Source: Luteococcus japonicus
GTDB lineage: Bacteria > Actinomycetota > Actinomycetes > Propionibacteriales > Propionibacteriaceae
Direction: 5' to 3'
Assembly: GCF_003752415.1 (NCBI RefSeq)
Contig: NZ_RKHG01000001.1
Coordinates: 1,860,001 to 1,924,000 of the forward strand
DNA length: 64,000 nt
In this document: piece after piece, positions 1 through 7,036 of the stretch
Layout: each line of letters begins with the position of its first letter
Position numbering within the stretch: position 1 is the first letter of the stretch
Translations under genes and position numbers: made by a program
Notes under the pieces: generated by a model
The model's input: only the letters and a program-made list of their open reading frames with translations
The model's database searches: none
Told to the model about the DNA's origin: nothing

Positions 1-971
1 CAACAGACCCAGGGGCTGACGCCCGTCTCACCGTGCCCACCGGACAGCGACTCCTCCCCCGGGTCACAGGCCTTCACCGTCGAGGTCGAGTAGTAGTTGA
101 TGCCCAGGATGCCGGGCACCTGGTGGCAGAGCTCCATGTCTCCGTCAAGCACGAAGGACCAGTCCGTGACGTCCTTGGCGATCTCGCGCAATTCCTCGGG
201 GAAGCGCCCTTCCATCACCGGCTGCAGGAAGGCCTCGTTGCCCACCACCTCGATCCGGCGAGCCGCGGCCACGTCCGCCGCGGAGTCCGTGAGGGGGTGG
301 ATGACATGCAGGTTCAGGGTCAGGCAGATGGGGACGTCCTCGCCGAGCTCCTCACGCAACGCCCTCGAGGCCAGCCCATGCGCCAGGTTCAGGTGGTGCA
401 CCGCCTTGAGGGCCTCCACCGGATCGGTGTGCCCGGGAGCATGGACGCCCGAGCCGTAACCCAGGTAGGACGAGCACCACGGCTCGTTGAGGGTGCTCCA
501 CACGTCGACGACGTCTCCCAGCTCACGCGCCATCTTCTGGGCATAGTCAGCGAAGGCGTAGGCGGTCTCGCGTAGCGTCCAGCCGCCCTTGTCTTCCAGC
601 ACCTGCGGCAGGTCCCAGTGATAGAGGGTCACGACGGGGCTGATGCCGGCAGCCTTCAGCGTCTCGCAGACGCGACGGTAGTAGGCCACGCCCTCCGGGT
701 TGACCTCACCGACCCCGTCGGGGATGACTCGGCTCCAGGAGATGGAGAAGCGGTATGCCTGCAGGCCCAAGGACTTGATGATCTCCAGATCCTCGTCCCA
801 ACGGTGGTACTGGTCGCAGGCCACGTCGCCCGTGTCCCCGCCATGGACCTTGCCCGGGGTGCGGCACTGGGTGTCCCAGATGCTGGGGGTCCGGCCGCCC
901 TCGGCGTGGGCGCCCTCCACCTGGTAGGACGCCGTCGCCGTCCCGAAGACGAAATCATCGTTGAACCTCAC
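1..971 (-). CDS. beta-glucosidase, GH1 family (3' end beyond window)
   Basis: Retaining glycoside hydrolase of family 1, expected to cleave cytoplasmic beta-glucosides such as cellobiose. The reading frame begins at a GTG (971-969) with AGAGGAG just upstream and stays open for 323 codons to the window edge, so about the last third is missing. Seen: the N-terminal strand FVFGTATASYQVEG, the helix YHRWDEDLEIIKSLG, YRFSISWSRVIP, and TLNEP with the acid/base glutamate at residue 163, then GINYYS near the cut end. The nucleophile motif (ITENG) would lie outside the window. No signal peptide. It is divergent from a sugar ABC importer and shares a control region with two LacI-type palindromes, which supports a beta-glucoside role. 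The exact substrate is inferred. Confidence 0.93.
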   Translation of the reverse strand, partial: MRFNDDFVFGTATASYQVEGAHAEGGRTPSIWDTQCRTPGKVHGGDTGDVACDQYHRWDEDLEIIKSLGLQAYRFSISWSRVIPDGVGEVNPEGVAYYRRVCETLKAAGISPVVTLYHWDLPQVLEDKGGWTLRETAYAFADYAQKMARELGDVVDVWSTLNEPWCSSYLGYGSGVHAPGHTDPVEALKAVHHLNLAHGLASRALREELGEDVPICLTLNLHVIHPLTDSAADVAAARRIEVVGNEAFLQPVMEGRFPEELREIAKDVTDWSFVLDGDMELCHQVPGILGINYYSTSTVKACDPGEESLSGGHGETGVSPWVC

Positions 972-1006
972 CAGAACTCCTCTCACACCCCGCACCATTT
1001 CCATAT

Positions 1007-1020
1007 TGAAAGCGGTTTCA
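1007..1020. promoter_or_regulatory. LacI-type operator in the GH1/ABC divergent gap
   Basis: TGAAAGCGGTTTCA, an inverted repeat with 5-base perfect arms (TGAAA/TTTCA), 36 bases upstream of the GH1 start. The shape matches LacI-family operators of the CebR/CcpA type. The likely ligand is the LacI protein encoded at 4471-5475. Binding is inferred. Confidence 0.6.
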
Positions 1021-1140
1021 GACGGCTGCAGGTCAGGCTATCGGCGCTGATCTCGCAAGGTCAACACCTAGTTTTGGAGCCGCACTTCGCCATACCGAAC
1101 CCTTGCCAACCCCGAAGGGACCGTGCTTAGATGCCGGACA

Positions 1141-1154
1141 TGAGAGCGCTTTCA
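1141..1154. promoter_or_regulatory. LacI-type operator upstream of the sugar-binding protein gene
   Basis: TGAGAGCGCTTTCA, a 14-base palindrome with a single mismatch, centred 70 bases before the chosen start of the binding-protein gene. It resembles the copy at 1007-1020, and the pair could allow looping or separate control of the two divergent transcripts. An ATG at 1131 lies just before this operator, which argues against that ATG being the translation start. Confidence 0.62.
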
Positions 1155-1217
1155 CAGCGGCTCTCGACCAGAGTGGATCGTGCATCGTGGCACGACCGTG
1201 ATCCAAAGGAGTCCCTG

Positions 1218-2522
1218 GTGAGCACTGGCAAGTGGAGGAAGGCAGCCGCGCTGGCAGCTGGCCTTGCAGTGATGGCAACGGGTTGTTCCAGCGGCGACAA
1301 GGCTGCCGACACCCAGGCCACGACCGCAGACCCCAACGAGAAGGTGACACTCACCGTCGCCACCTTCAACGAGTTCGGCTACGACAAGCTCTACGCCGAA
1401 TACATGAAGCTCCATCCCAATGTGACCGTGAAGGCGAAGAAGGCGGCGACCACACAGGAGGCCCGCGACAACATGAACACCCGCCTCGCTGCGGGATCCG
1501 GCCTTGCCGACATCGAGGCCGTCGAGGTCGACTGGCTGCCCGAGCTGATGCAGTCCAGCGACAAGTTCATGGACCTGAAGGCCGATGATGTGACGGACCG
1601 CTGGCTGGAGTGGAAGGAAAAGGCAGCAACCACTCCCGACGGCAAGCTGATGGCCTACGGAACCGACATCGGCCCCGAGGCCGTCTGCTACCGCTCGGAC
1701 CTGTTCGCCAAGGCCGGCCTGCCCACGGACCGCGACGAGGTGGCCAAGCTCCTCGAAGGCGACTGGGACAAGTACTTCTCGGTGGGCAAGCAGTTCGTGG
1801 GCAAGGTGCCCAATGTGGGCTGGTACGACTCCCCCAATGCCGTCTGGGCCGCACGCCTGAACCAGATGGAGAACCCCTACTCCTCGTCCACCGAGGAGGA
1901 GCAGGTGATCCCTCTGGACGAGAACAAGCCCGTCAAGGAGCTCTACGACGACGTGGTGACGCAGTCCGTGGACAACAAGTTGTCCGCCGGCCTGTCCCAG
2001 TGGAGCCCTGACTGGAACAAGGGATTCCAGAGTGGCCGCTTCGCCACCATGCTCTGCCCGGGCTGGATGCTCGGCGTCATCGAGGGCAATGCCGCCGGCG
2101 TGAAGGGTTGGGACATCGCCAATGTCTTCCCCGGAGGCGGCGGCAACTGGGGCGGCTCGTACCTGACGGTCCCCGAACAAGGACAGCACAAGGCCGCAGC
2201 ACGTGAGCTGGCCGCCTGGCTCACGGCTCCCGAACAGCAGATCAAGGCCTTCGAGTCGAAGGGCACCTTCCCGAGTCAGAAGAAGGCCCTCGAGGACCCG
2301 GCTGTCACGGGCAATGTCAACAAGTTCTTCAACAATGCTCCCGTCGGCAAGATCCTCTCCGACCGGGCCGCCGCGGTGAAGGTCACCCCCTACAAGGGCC
2401 CGAGCTACTTCGCCATCGACACCATCGCGCAGGATGCGCTGACCCGCACCGCCGTCGAGAAGTCCGCGAACCGCGAGGACTCCTGGAAGAAGGCCGTCGA
2501 CGAGGCCAAGGCACTCGGCTGA
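1218..2522 (+). CDS. ABC transporter sugar-binding lipoprotein
   Basis: Extracellular solute-binding protein (family 1) that delivers a sugar to the two permeases encoded next. I start it at GTG 1218 (434 residues), because AAAGGAG ends 6 bases before it and because this places a short lipoprotein signal at the N terminus: positively charged STGKWRKAA, a hydrophobic run, and the lipobox ATGC with the lipidated cysteine at residue 23. An in-frame ATG at 1131 would add 29 residues and lies just before an operator. Internal stretches such as YGTDIGPEAVCYRSDLF and GGNWGGSYLTVPEQG are typical of family 1 binding proteins. The locus (GH1 enzyme, LacI regulator) suggests a beta-glucoside ligand; the sequence alone does not fix it. 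Confidence 0.93.
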   Translation: MSTGKWRKAAALAAGLAVMATGCSSGDKAADTQATTADPNEKVTLTVATFNEFGYDKLYAEYMKLHPNVTVKAKKAATTQEARDNMNTRLAAGSGLADIEAVEVDWLPELMQSSDKFMDLKADDVTDRWLEWKEKAATTPDGKLMAYGTDIGPEAVCYRSDLFAKAGLPTDRDEVAKLLEGDWDKYFSVGKQFVGKVPNVGWYDSPNAVWAARLNQMENPYSSSTEEEQVIPLDENKPVKELYDDVVTQSVDNKLSAGLSQWSPDWNKGFQSGRFATMLCPGWMLGVIEGNAAGVKGWDIANVFPGGGGNWGGSYLTVPEQGQHKAAARELAAWLTAPEQQIKAFESKGTFPSQKKALEDPAVTGNVNKFFNNAPVGKILSDRAAAVKVTPYKGPSYFAIDTIAQDALTRTAVEKSANREDSWKKAVDEAKALG

Positions 2523-2531
2523 TCCGCCTGG

Positions 2532-2556
2532 TGGGGCGGCGCCCGGCGCCGCCCCA
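2532..2556 (+). terminator. intercistronic stem-loop after the binding-protein gene
   Basis: TGGGGCGGCGCC and GGCGCCGCCCCA form a near-continuous GC stem 10 bases after the binding-protein stop and 36 bases before the first permease start. There is no U-tract. Such stem-loops often protect the upstream mRNA or attenuate the permease genes, giving more binding protein than permease. Function is inferred. Confidence 0.55.
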
Positions 2557-2591
2557 TCATCCCCCGACGCCACCACCAACGAGGACACCCG

Positions 2592-3560
2592 ATGAGTACC
2601 CAACCCCTGTCCAAGCGCCAACGGCTGAGCCACTGGGACCAGAAGGCCTCGCCCTACCTCTACATCGCACCCTTCTTCATCATCTTCGCCATCGCAGGGC
2701 TCTTCCCGCTCCTGTACACGGCCTTCGTCAGCGCCCACAAGTGGAACCTCATCCGCGGCAACCAGGGCTTCGTGGGGCTCGACAACTACGTCTGGGTCCT
2801 CGAGCAGCCTCGTTTCTGGAAGGGGCTGCGCAATACCTTCAGCATCTTCCTGCTCTCCTCGGTTCCCCAGGTCGTGGCCGCAATCCTGATAGCTGCTGTC
2901 CTGGACGCGAACCTCAAGGCGAAGACCTTCTGGCGGATGGGCGTGCTGCTGCCCTATGTGGTGGCCCCCATCGCCGTCTCCCTCATCTTCGGGCAGGTTT
3001 TCTCCGACCAGTCCGGCGTCATCAATGCCGTCCTCGGACAGCTGGGCATGGACCCGATTGGCTGGCACAAGGACGTGCTGGCGTCCCACCTCGCCATCGC
3101 CACGATGGTGAACTTCCGCTGGACCGGGTACAACACGCTCATCTTCCTGGCCGCCATGCAGGCGATCCCGCGCGAGACGATCGAGGCCGCGGTCGTCGAC
3201 GGGGCCAGCCGCGTCAAGACCTTCCTGCACGTCACGATCCCGATGCTCAGGCCGACGATCATCTTCGTCGTGATCACCTCCACCATCGGTGGGCTGCAGA
3301 TCTTCGACGAGCCGCGCATGTTCGACACCACCGGCGCGGGCGGCGCGGACCGTCAGTGGATGACGGTGACGATGTACATGTACGAACTCGGCTGGGGCAG
3401 CCAGCGCAACCTCGGCCGCGCCTCTGCCGTCGCCTGGATCCTCTTCCTGATCGTCGTGACGATCTCCCTGCTCAACTACTTCATCACCCGTCGCATCTCA
3501 TCCAGCGGCCAGACACATCCCACCCGCCGCCTCGGCCGTACCCAGGGAGGCACCCGATGA
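2592..3560 (+). CDS. sugar ABC transporter permease (MalF/UgpA type)
   Basis: Membrane subunit of a carbohydrate ABC importer, 322 residues. Six hydrophobic segments are visible, starting with YLYIAPFFIIFAIAGLFPLLY (first segment) and ending with AWILFLIVVTISLLNYF. The cytoplasmic EAA loop, which docks the ATPase, reads EAAVVDGASRVKTFLHV around residue 198. It starts at ATG 2592 after GAGGACACCCG and overlaps the next permease by four bases (ATGA), which indicates translational coupling. No ATPase gene is present in the locus, so a shared MsiK-type ATPase encoded elsewhere would have to energise it, as is common in actinobacteria. Confidence 0.93.
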   Translation: MSTQPLSKRQRLSHWDQKASPYLYIAPFFIIFAIAGLFPLLYTAFVSAHKWNLIRGNQGFVGLDNYVWVLEQPRFWKGLRNTFSIFLLSSVPQVVAAILIAAVLDANLKAKTFWRMGVLLPYVVAPIAVSLIFGQVFSDQSGVINAVLGQLGMDPIGWHKDVLASHLAIATMVNFRWTGYNTLIFLAAMQAIPRETIEAAVVDGASRVKTFLHVTIPMLRPTIIFVVITSTIGGLQIFDEPRMFDTTGAGGADRQWMTVTMYMYELGWGSQRNLGRASAVAWILFLIVVTISLLNYFITRRISSSGQTHPTRRLGRTQGGTR

Positions 3561-4474
3561 GCGCCCAGCTCTCCACCCCCGCCATCGAGCAGATCGCCGG
3601 AAAGGGAGCAGCCCGCGCGGCCCGGCGTCGTCAGGCCCGCCTCGAGGGTGGCGTGCGACGCCCCGGATGGGGCACCTACCTGCTGCTCACTTTGGTGCTC
3701 CTGGTCTCCTTCGTGCCGATCTACTACGCCTTCCTGCTCGCCTCGTCCACCAGCTCGGAGATTGCCCAGCACCCGATCCCCAGCCCGATCCCCGGAAGTC
3801 ACCTGCTGGAGAACCTGCAACGCGTGCTCCACTCGGACATCAAGATCTGGCAGGCCTTCCAGAACAGCATGATCGTCTCGGTCGTCACTGCCCTGTCTGT
3901 GATGTTCTTCTCCACCCTCGCCGGTTTCGCCTTTGCCAAGCTGCGCTTCCGCGGCAAGCGATTCCTGCTGGCCTTCGTCATCGGCACCATGGCCATCCCG
4001 TCGCAGCTGGGCATCATCCCGCTGTTCATCGTGATGGCCAAGCTCGGCTGGACCGGGAAGCTGGCCGCCGTGATCGTGCCGGCCATGGTCTCCGCCTTCG
4101 GTGTCTTCTGGATGACCCAGTACCTGGAGGATGCGCTCCCCTACGAGCTGATCGAGGCTGCCCGCATGGACGGATGCAACATGATCCGCACCTTCTGGCA
4201 CGTCGTCGTTCCGGCGGCGCGGCCCGCGGCTTCCATGCTGGGCCTGTTCACCTTCGTCGGCTCCTGGACCAGCTTCTTCTGGCCCTTCATCGTGCTCGGA
4301 TCGTCGAACCCGACGCTTCCGGTGGCGCTCCAGCTGCTGCAGGCTTCCTATTTCAAGGACATGGCCCTCATCATGGCTGGTGTGCTCATCATCACCCTGC
4401 CCCTCGTCCTGGTCTTCCTCGTGGCCGGCCGTCAACTGGTTGCCGGCGTCATGCAGGGAGCAGTGAAGGGATGA
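3557..4474 (+). CDS. sugar ABC transporter permease (MalG type)
   Basis: Second membrane subunit of the importer, 305 residues. The ATG at 3557 overlaps the stop of the first permease (ATGA) with AGGGAGG nine bases upstream. A cytoplasmic basic N terminus (AARAARRRQARLEGG) precedes the first membrane segment, TYLLLTLVLLVSFVPIYYAF. The EAA loop reads EAARMDGCNMIRTFWHVVVP near residue 199. Its stop overlaps the start of the LacI gene by four bases, so importer and regulator form one operon. The MalG-type assignment is secure at family level; the sugar is inferred from the neighbouring GH1 gene. Confidence 0.93.
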   Translation: MSAQLSTPAIEQIAGKGAARAARRRQARLEGGVRRPGWGTYLLLTLVLLVSFVPIYYAFLLASSTSSEIAQHPIPSPIPGSHLLENLQRVLHSDIKIWQAFQNSMIVSVVTALSVMFFSTLAGFAFAKLRFRGKRFLLAFVIGTMAIPSQLGIIPLFIVMAKLGWTGKLAAVIVPAMVSAFGVFWMTQYLEDALPYELIEAARMDGCNMIRTFWHVVVPAARPAASMLGLFTFVGSWTSFFWPFIVLGSSNPTLPVALQLLQASYFKDMALIMAGVLIITLPLVLVFLVAGRQLVAGVMQGAVKG

Positions 4475-5475
4475 GGCCAGACTCCTCGACGCCCACGCTG
4501 GACGACGTGGCGCGGCTGGCCGGAGTCTCCCGGGCAACCGCGAGCCGAGTCCTGAACTCCGGGACCACCGTCCACGAGGACAAGCGGCGTGCCGTCGAGG
4601 CCGCCGTGGCCAAGCTCGGCTACGTTCCCAACCATCTGGCCCGTGCCCTCGCCACGCAACGCGCCGGCGTCGTCGCCCTCATGCTCCCCGAGAACGAGGA
4701 CCGGATCTTCTCCGACCCCTTCTTCTCGCAGCTCTACCACGGCGCCTTGCAGGGCTTCACGGGCTCGCGCACCCGCGTCGTGCTGTCCGTCAGCCAGCCC
4801 GGCGACGCACCGGACGCCATGGCCCGGTACCTGTCCAGCGGACACCTCGACGGAGCCATCGTCGCCTCACACCACGGGTGGGAGATCGCTCGCCAACTCC
4901 ATGCCACGGGCCGTCCGGTGGTCTTCATCGGTGATCCCGGGATCTCCGGGGCACCCTATGTGGACATCGCCCAGGAGGAGGGGGTCAGGCTGGCCGTCGA
5001 TCACCTGGTGGCCCGCGGGGCAACACGGATCGCCACCATCACCGGACCGCTCGACATGGTCGTCGGACGACGACGTCTCGAGGCCTTTCGCGACACCCTG
5101 GCCGACCATGGGCTCATGCCCGTGGCAGCCGTGGCCGGTGGTTTCACTCGGGAGGGCGGAGAGGCTGCCGCCCAGGAGCTGCTGGCCAGGGAAGCCGGCT
5201 TCGACGGGCTCTTCGTTGCCTCGGACCTGATGGCACGGGGGGCACTGCGCGCCCTGCGCCGGGCGGGCCGCGAGGTTCCACGAGACCTGCTCCTGGCCAG
5301 CTTCGACGACAGCGTGATCGCCACCGAGAGCGATCCCCAGCTGACCAGCGTCGGCAATCCTGCGCCGGAGCTGGCAGCCGAGGCGAGCCGCATGCTCCGT
5401 GCCATTCTGGCCGGTGAGGCGGTCGATTCGCCATGCATCCTGCCCACCCGGATCAGCGTGCGCGAATCGGCCTGA
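4471..5475 (+). CDS. LacI-family transcriptional regulator of the beta-glucoside locus
   Basis: Repressor of 334 residues. The N-terminal helix-turn-helix and hinge are complete: TLDDVAGLAGVSRATASRVL-like sequence (here TLDDVARLAGVSRATASRVL), then KLGYVPNHLARALATQRAGV. A periplasmic-binding-protein-like sensor domain follows, with the usual IVASHHGWEIARQL, ITGPLDMVVGRRRLEAF and LFVASDLMARGALRALR blocks. It is the last gene of the importer operon, coupled by an ATGA overlap. The two palindromes at 1007 and 1141 are plausible targets, so the system is probably autoregulated and induced by an intracellular sugar. A CebR-like cellobiose response is the best guess. Confidence 0.92.
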   Translation: MRPDSSTPTLDDVARLAGVSRATASRVLNSGTTVHEDKRRAVEAAVAKLGYVPNHLARALATQRAGVVALMLPENEDRIFSDPFFSQLYHGALQGFTGSRTRVVLSVSQPGDAPDAMARYLSSGHLDGAIVASHHGWEIARQLHATGRPVVFIGDPGISGAPYVDIAQEEGVRLAVDHLVARGATRIATITGPLDMVVGRRRLEAFRDTLADHGLMPVAAVAGGFTREGGEAAAQELLAREAGFDGLFVASDLMARGALRALRRAGREVPRDLLLASFDDSVIATESDPQLTSVGNPAPELAAEASRMLRAILAGEAVDSPCILPTRISVRESA

Positions 5476-5496
5476 TTCCCCAGTTGCCCGTGCTCT

Positions 5497-5502
5497 TAGG
5501 GT
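5497..5502 (+). promoter_or_regulatory. candidate -10 box for a leaderless transcript
   Basis: TAGGGT ends 6 bases before the ATG at 5509, and no ribosome-binding site fits between. Transcription would then begin at or next to the A of the start codon. No convincing -35 box is seen. This pattern recurs before six other genes in the window. Confidence 0.5.
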
Positions 5503-5508
5503 CAGACC

Positions 5509-6150
5509 ATGACCGCAACGCTGCCCACCGGCCGTGACCTGCGCGGCCCCCGCCTGGTCGCCCACCCGTTCACGGAACAGGACTGCACGGACCTGGTTCC
5601 GGTGCTGATGGACGAACGAAGCTATGCCCACGGCTGGGTGATGCACCACCGCCCCTCGACACTGGAGAATGCGACGCGGATGGCGCGTGACTGGATCAAC
5701 CCGGGCTCGTGGGACGGCAAGGGGCAGGGACGGCTCAGCTACTGTTTCCGGCTGGCGGCCGACTGCGACCTCGGGACGGCGGGCACCTTCGTCGGCAGTT
5801 CCTCGCTGGGAGAGGTGAACCTGCAGCGCGAGCAGCTGCACCTGGGCTGGACCATCTACGCGCCCGCCTTCTGGGGCAGCGGCACCAATGCCGAGGCGAA
5901 GTGGCTGCTGCTGCGCGAGGCCTTCGAGGGCTGTGGGATGGGCCGGGTGAAAATCCAGACCGACATCCTCAACACCCGCAGCCAGGCCGCCATCGAACGG
6001 CTCGGCGCCACGCGGGAGGGGGTGCTGCGACGCGACCAGCCGCGCGAGGACGGGACGTGGCGGGACACCGTCGTGTTCAGCATCCTCGCCGACGAGTGGC
6101 CACGGGTGGAGCAGGGGCTGCTGGCACGTCTCCCCACCCCACCCATGTGA
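5509..6150 (+). CDS. GNAT-family N-acetyltransferase (RimJ/RimL type)
   Basis: Acetyl-CoA-dependent acetyltransferase, 213 residues. The GNAT fold is recognisable from LVAHPFTEQDCTDLVPVL at the N terminus, the strand FVGSSSLGEVNLQREQLHLG, TIYAPAFWGSGTNAEAKWLL (motif A region, acetyl-CoA binding) and VKIQTDILNTRSQAAIERLG followed by ATREGVLRRDQ, the block that marks the RimJ/RimL group. Targets of this group include ribosomal protein N termini and small amines; none can be chosen here. It stands alone between two catabolic loci, convergent with the dehydrogenase gene at 6155, and appears to be translated from a leaderless mRNA. Confidence 0.88.
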   Translation: MTATLPTGRDLRGPRLVAHPFTEQDCTDLVPVLMDERSYAHGWVMHHRPSTLENATRMARDWINPGSWDGKGQGRLSYCFRLAADCDLGTAGTFVGSSSLGEVNLQREQLHLGWTIYAPAFWGSGTNAEAKWLLLREAFEGCGMGRVKIQTDILNTRSQAAIERLGATREGVLRRDQPREDGTWRDTVVFSILADEWPRVEQGLLARLPTPPM

Positions 6151-6154
6151 CCCG

Positions 6155-7036
6155 TCAGTCCATGTCTCCGAGCAGCAGGCGGAAGACGACCGAGTCGTCC
6201 TTGCGCCCCAGGCCCTGCCGGCGTCCGCGCAGGTAGATCTGCTCCGCCGCGGCAGCCAGCGGCGCCTCCTGCGTCACCCCACGCGCCGTCTGGGTGACGA
6301 TCCCCATGTCCTTCACGAAGATGTCCAGCGCCGAACGCGCCTCGTCGTGGTCGCCATCGACCATCCGTCGGCCACGGTCACCGAACATGAAGGAGGCCGC
6401 GGCGCCGGCGCCCAGCACCTCGTAGACCTGGTTGACGTCCAGGCCCATCGAGTCGGCCAGGGCGAGCGCCTCGCCGGCGACGGCGATGTGCACGCCACAC
6501 AGCAGCTGGTTGACCACCTTGAAGCGCTGCCCGTCACCCGGGACATCGCCGACGACGGGAGCGCTGGAGGCCAGGGCATCCAGCACGGGTCGCGCCAGAT
6601 CGGTGTCCTCGGGTGCTCCGGAGACCATCATCAGCAGGTCGCCCTTGCGGGCGCGCAGCACACCACCGGAGACCGGAGCGTCCACCAGGTGCGTGGTGAC
6701 GTGGTCCAGCCGCTCCTTGGTCTTCTCGATGGCATCCGGCCCGACGGTCGCCATCACCATCACGACGGTGTCCGGGGAGAGGACCTCGGCGATGCCGCCC
6801 TCGCCGAAGAGCACCGCGTCGAGCTGCGGACCGGTGGCCACCATGATGCCCACCAGGTCCTTGCCCTGCGCGGCCTCCCGGGCGCTGGCCGCGCCCGCAA
6901 CCGCGGGAGCCACGCTGGCCATCTGGTCCGCGCTCAGGTCGAAGGCCGTCACGTCGAAGCCGGCCTCCGCGGCCGCCAGGGCCATCGGGGCACCCATCGC
7001 GCCCAGACCGACCCAACCGATTGTCTTGATCCCCAT
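6155..7036 (-). CDS. NAD-dependent 3-hydroxyacid dehydrogenase, L-threonate dehydrogenase-like
   Basis: Member of the 3-hydroxyisobutyrate dehydrogenase family, 293 residues. The Rossmann motif IGWVGLGAMGAPMA opens the protein, the substrate-binding block DAPVSGGVLRARKGDLLMMV follows mid-protein, and the catalytic lysine sits in RFKVVNQLLCG. The start ATG (7036) has AAGAGGAG upstream and overlaps the stop of the kinase gene (TGATG). The pairing with a DUF1537 kinase and a GntP carrier matches the LtnD step of acid-sugar catabolism, oxidation of L-threonate to 2-oxo-tetronate. That role is inferred from context; other 3-hydroxyacids are possible. A better ordered start than the longer frame reaching 7336, which runs through the kinase. 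Confidence 0.85.
   Translation of the reverse strand: MGIKTIGWVGLGAMGAPMALAAAEAGFDVTAFDLSADQMASVAPAVAGAASAREAAQGKDLVGIMVATGPQLDAVLFGEGGIAEVLSPDTVVMVMATVGPDAIEKTKERLDHVTTHLVDAPVSGGVLRARKGDLLMMVSGAPEDTDLARPVLDALASSAPVVGDVPGDGQRFKVVNQLLCGVHIAVAGEALALADSMGLDVNQVYEVLGAGAAASFMFGDRGRRMVDGDHDEARSALDIFVKDMGIVTQTARGVTQEAPLAAAAEQIYLRGRRQGLGRKDDSVVFRLLLGDMD

Noticed and set aside
1152-3230. A 692-codon minus-strand frame opposite the binding protein and permease
   Set aside because: Antisense shadow; it even runs across the operator at 1141 and has no domain.
2531-3556. N-terminal extension of the second permease reading through the first permease gene
   Set aside because: The extension is out of frame with the first permease and gives proline/arginine-rich nonsense; ATG 3557 with AGGGAGG is the natural start.
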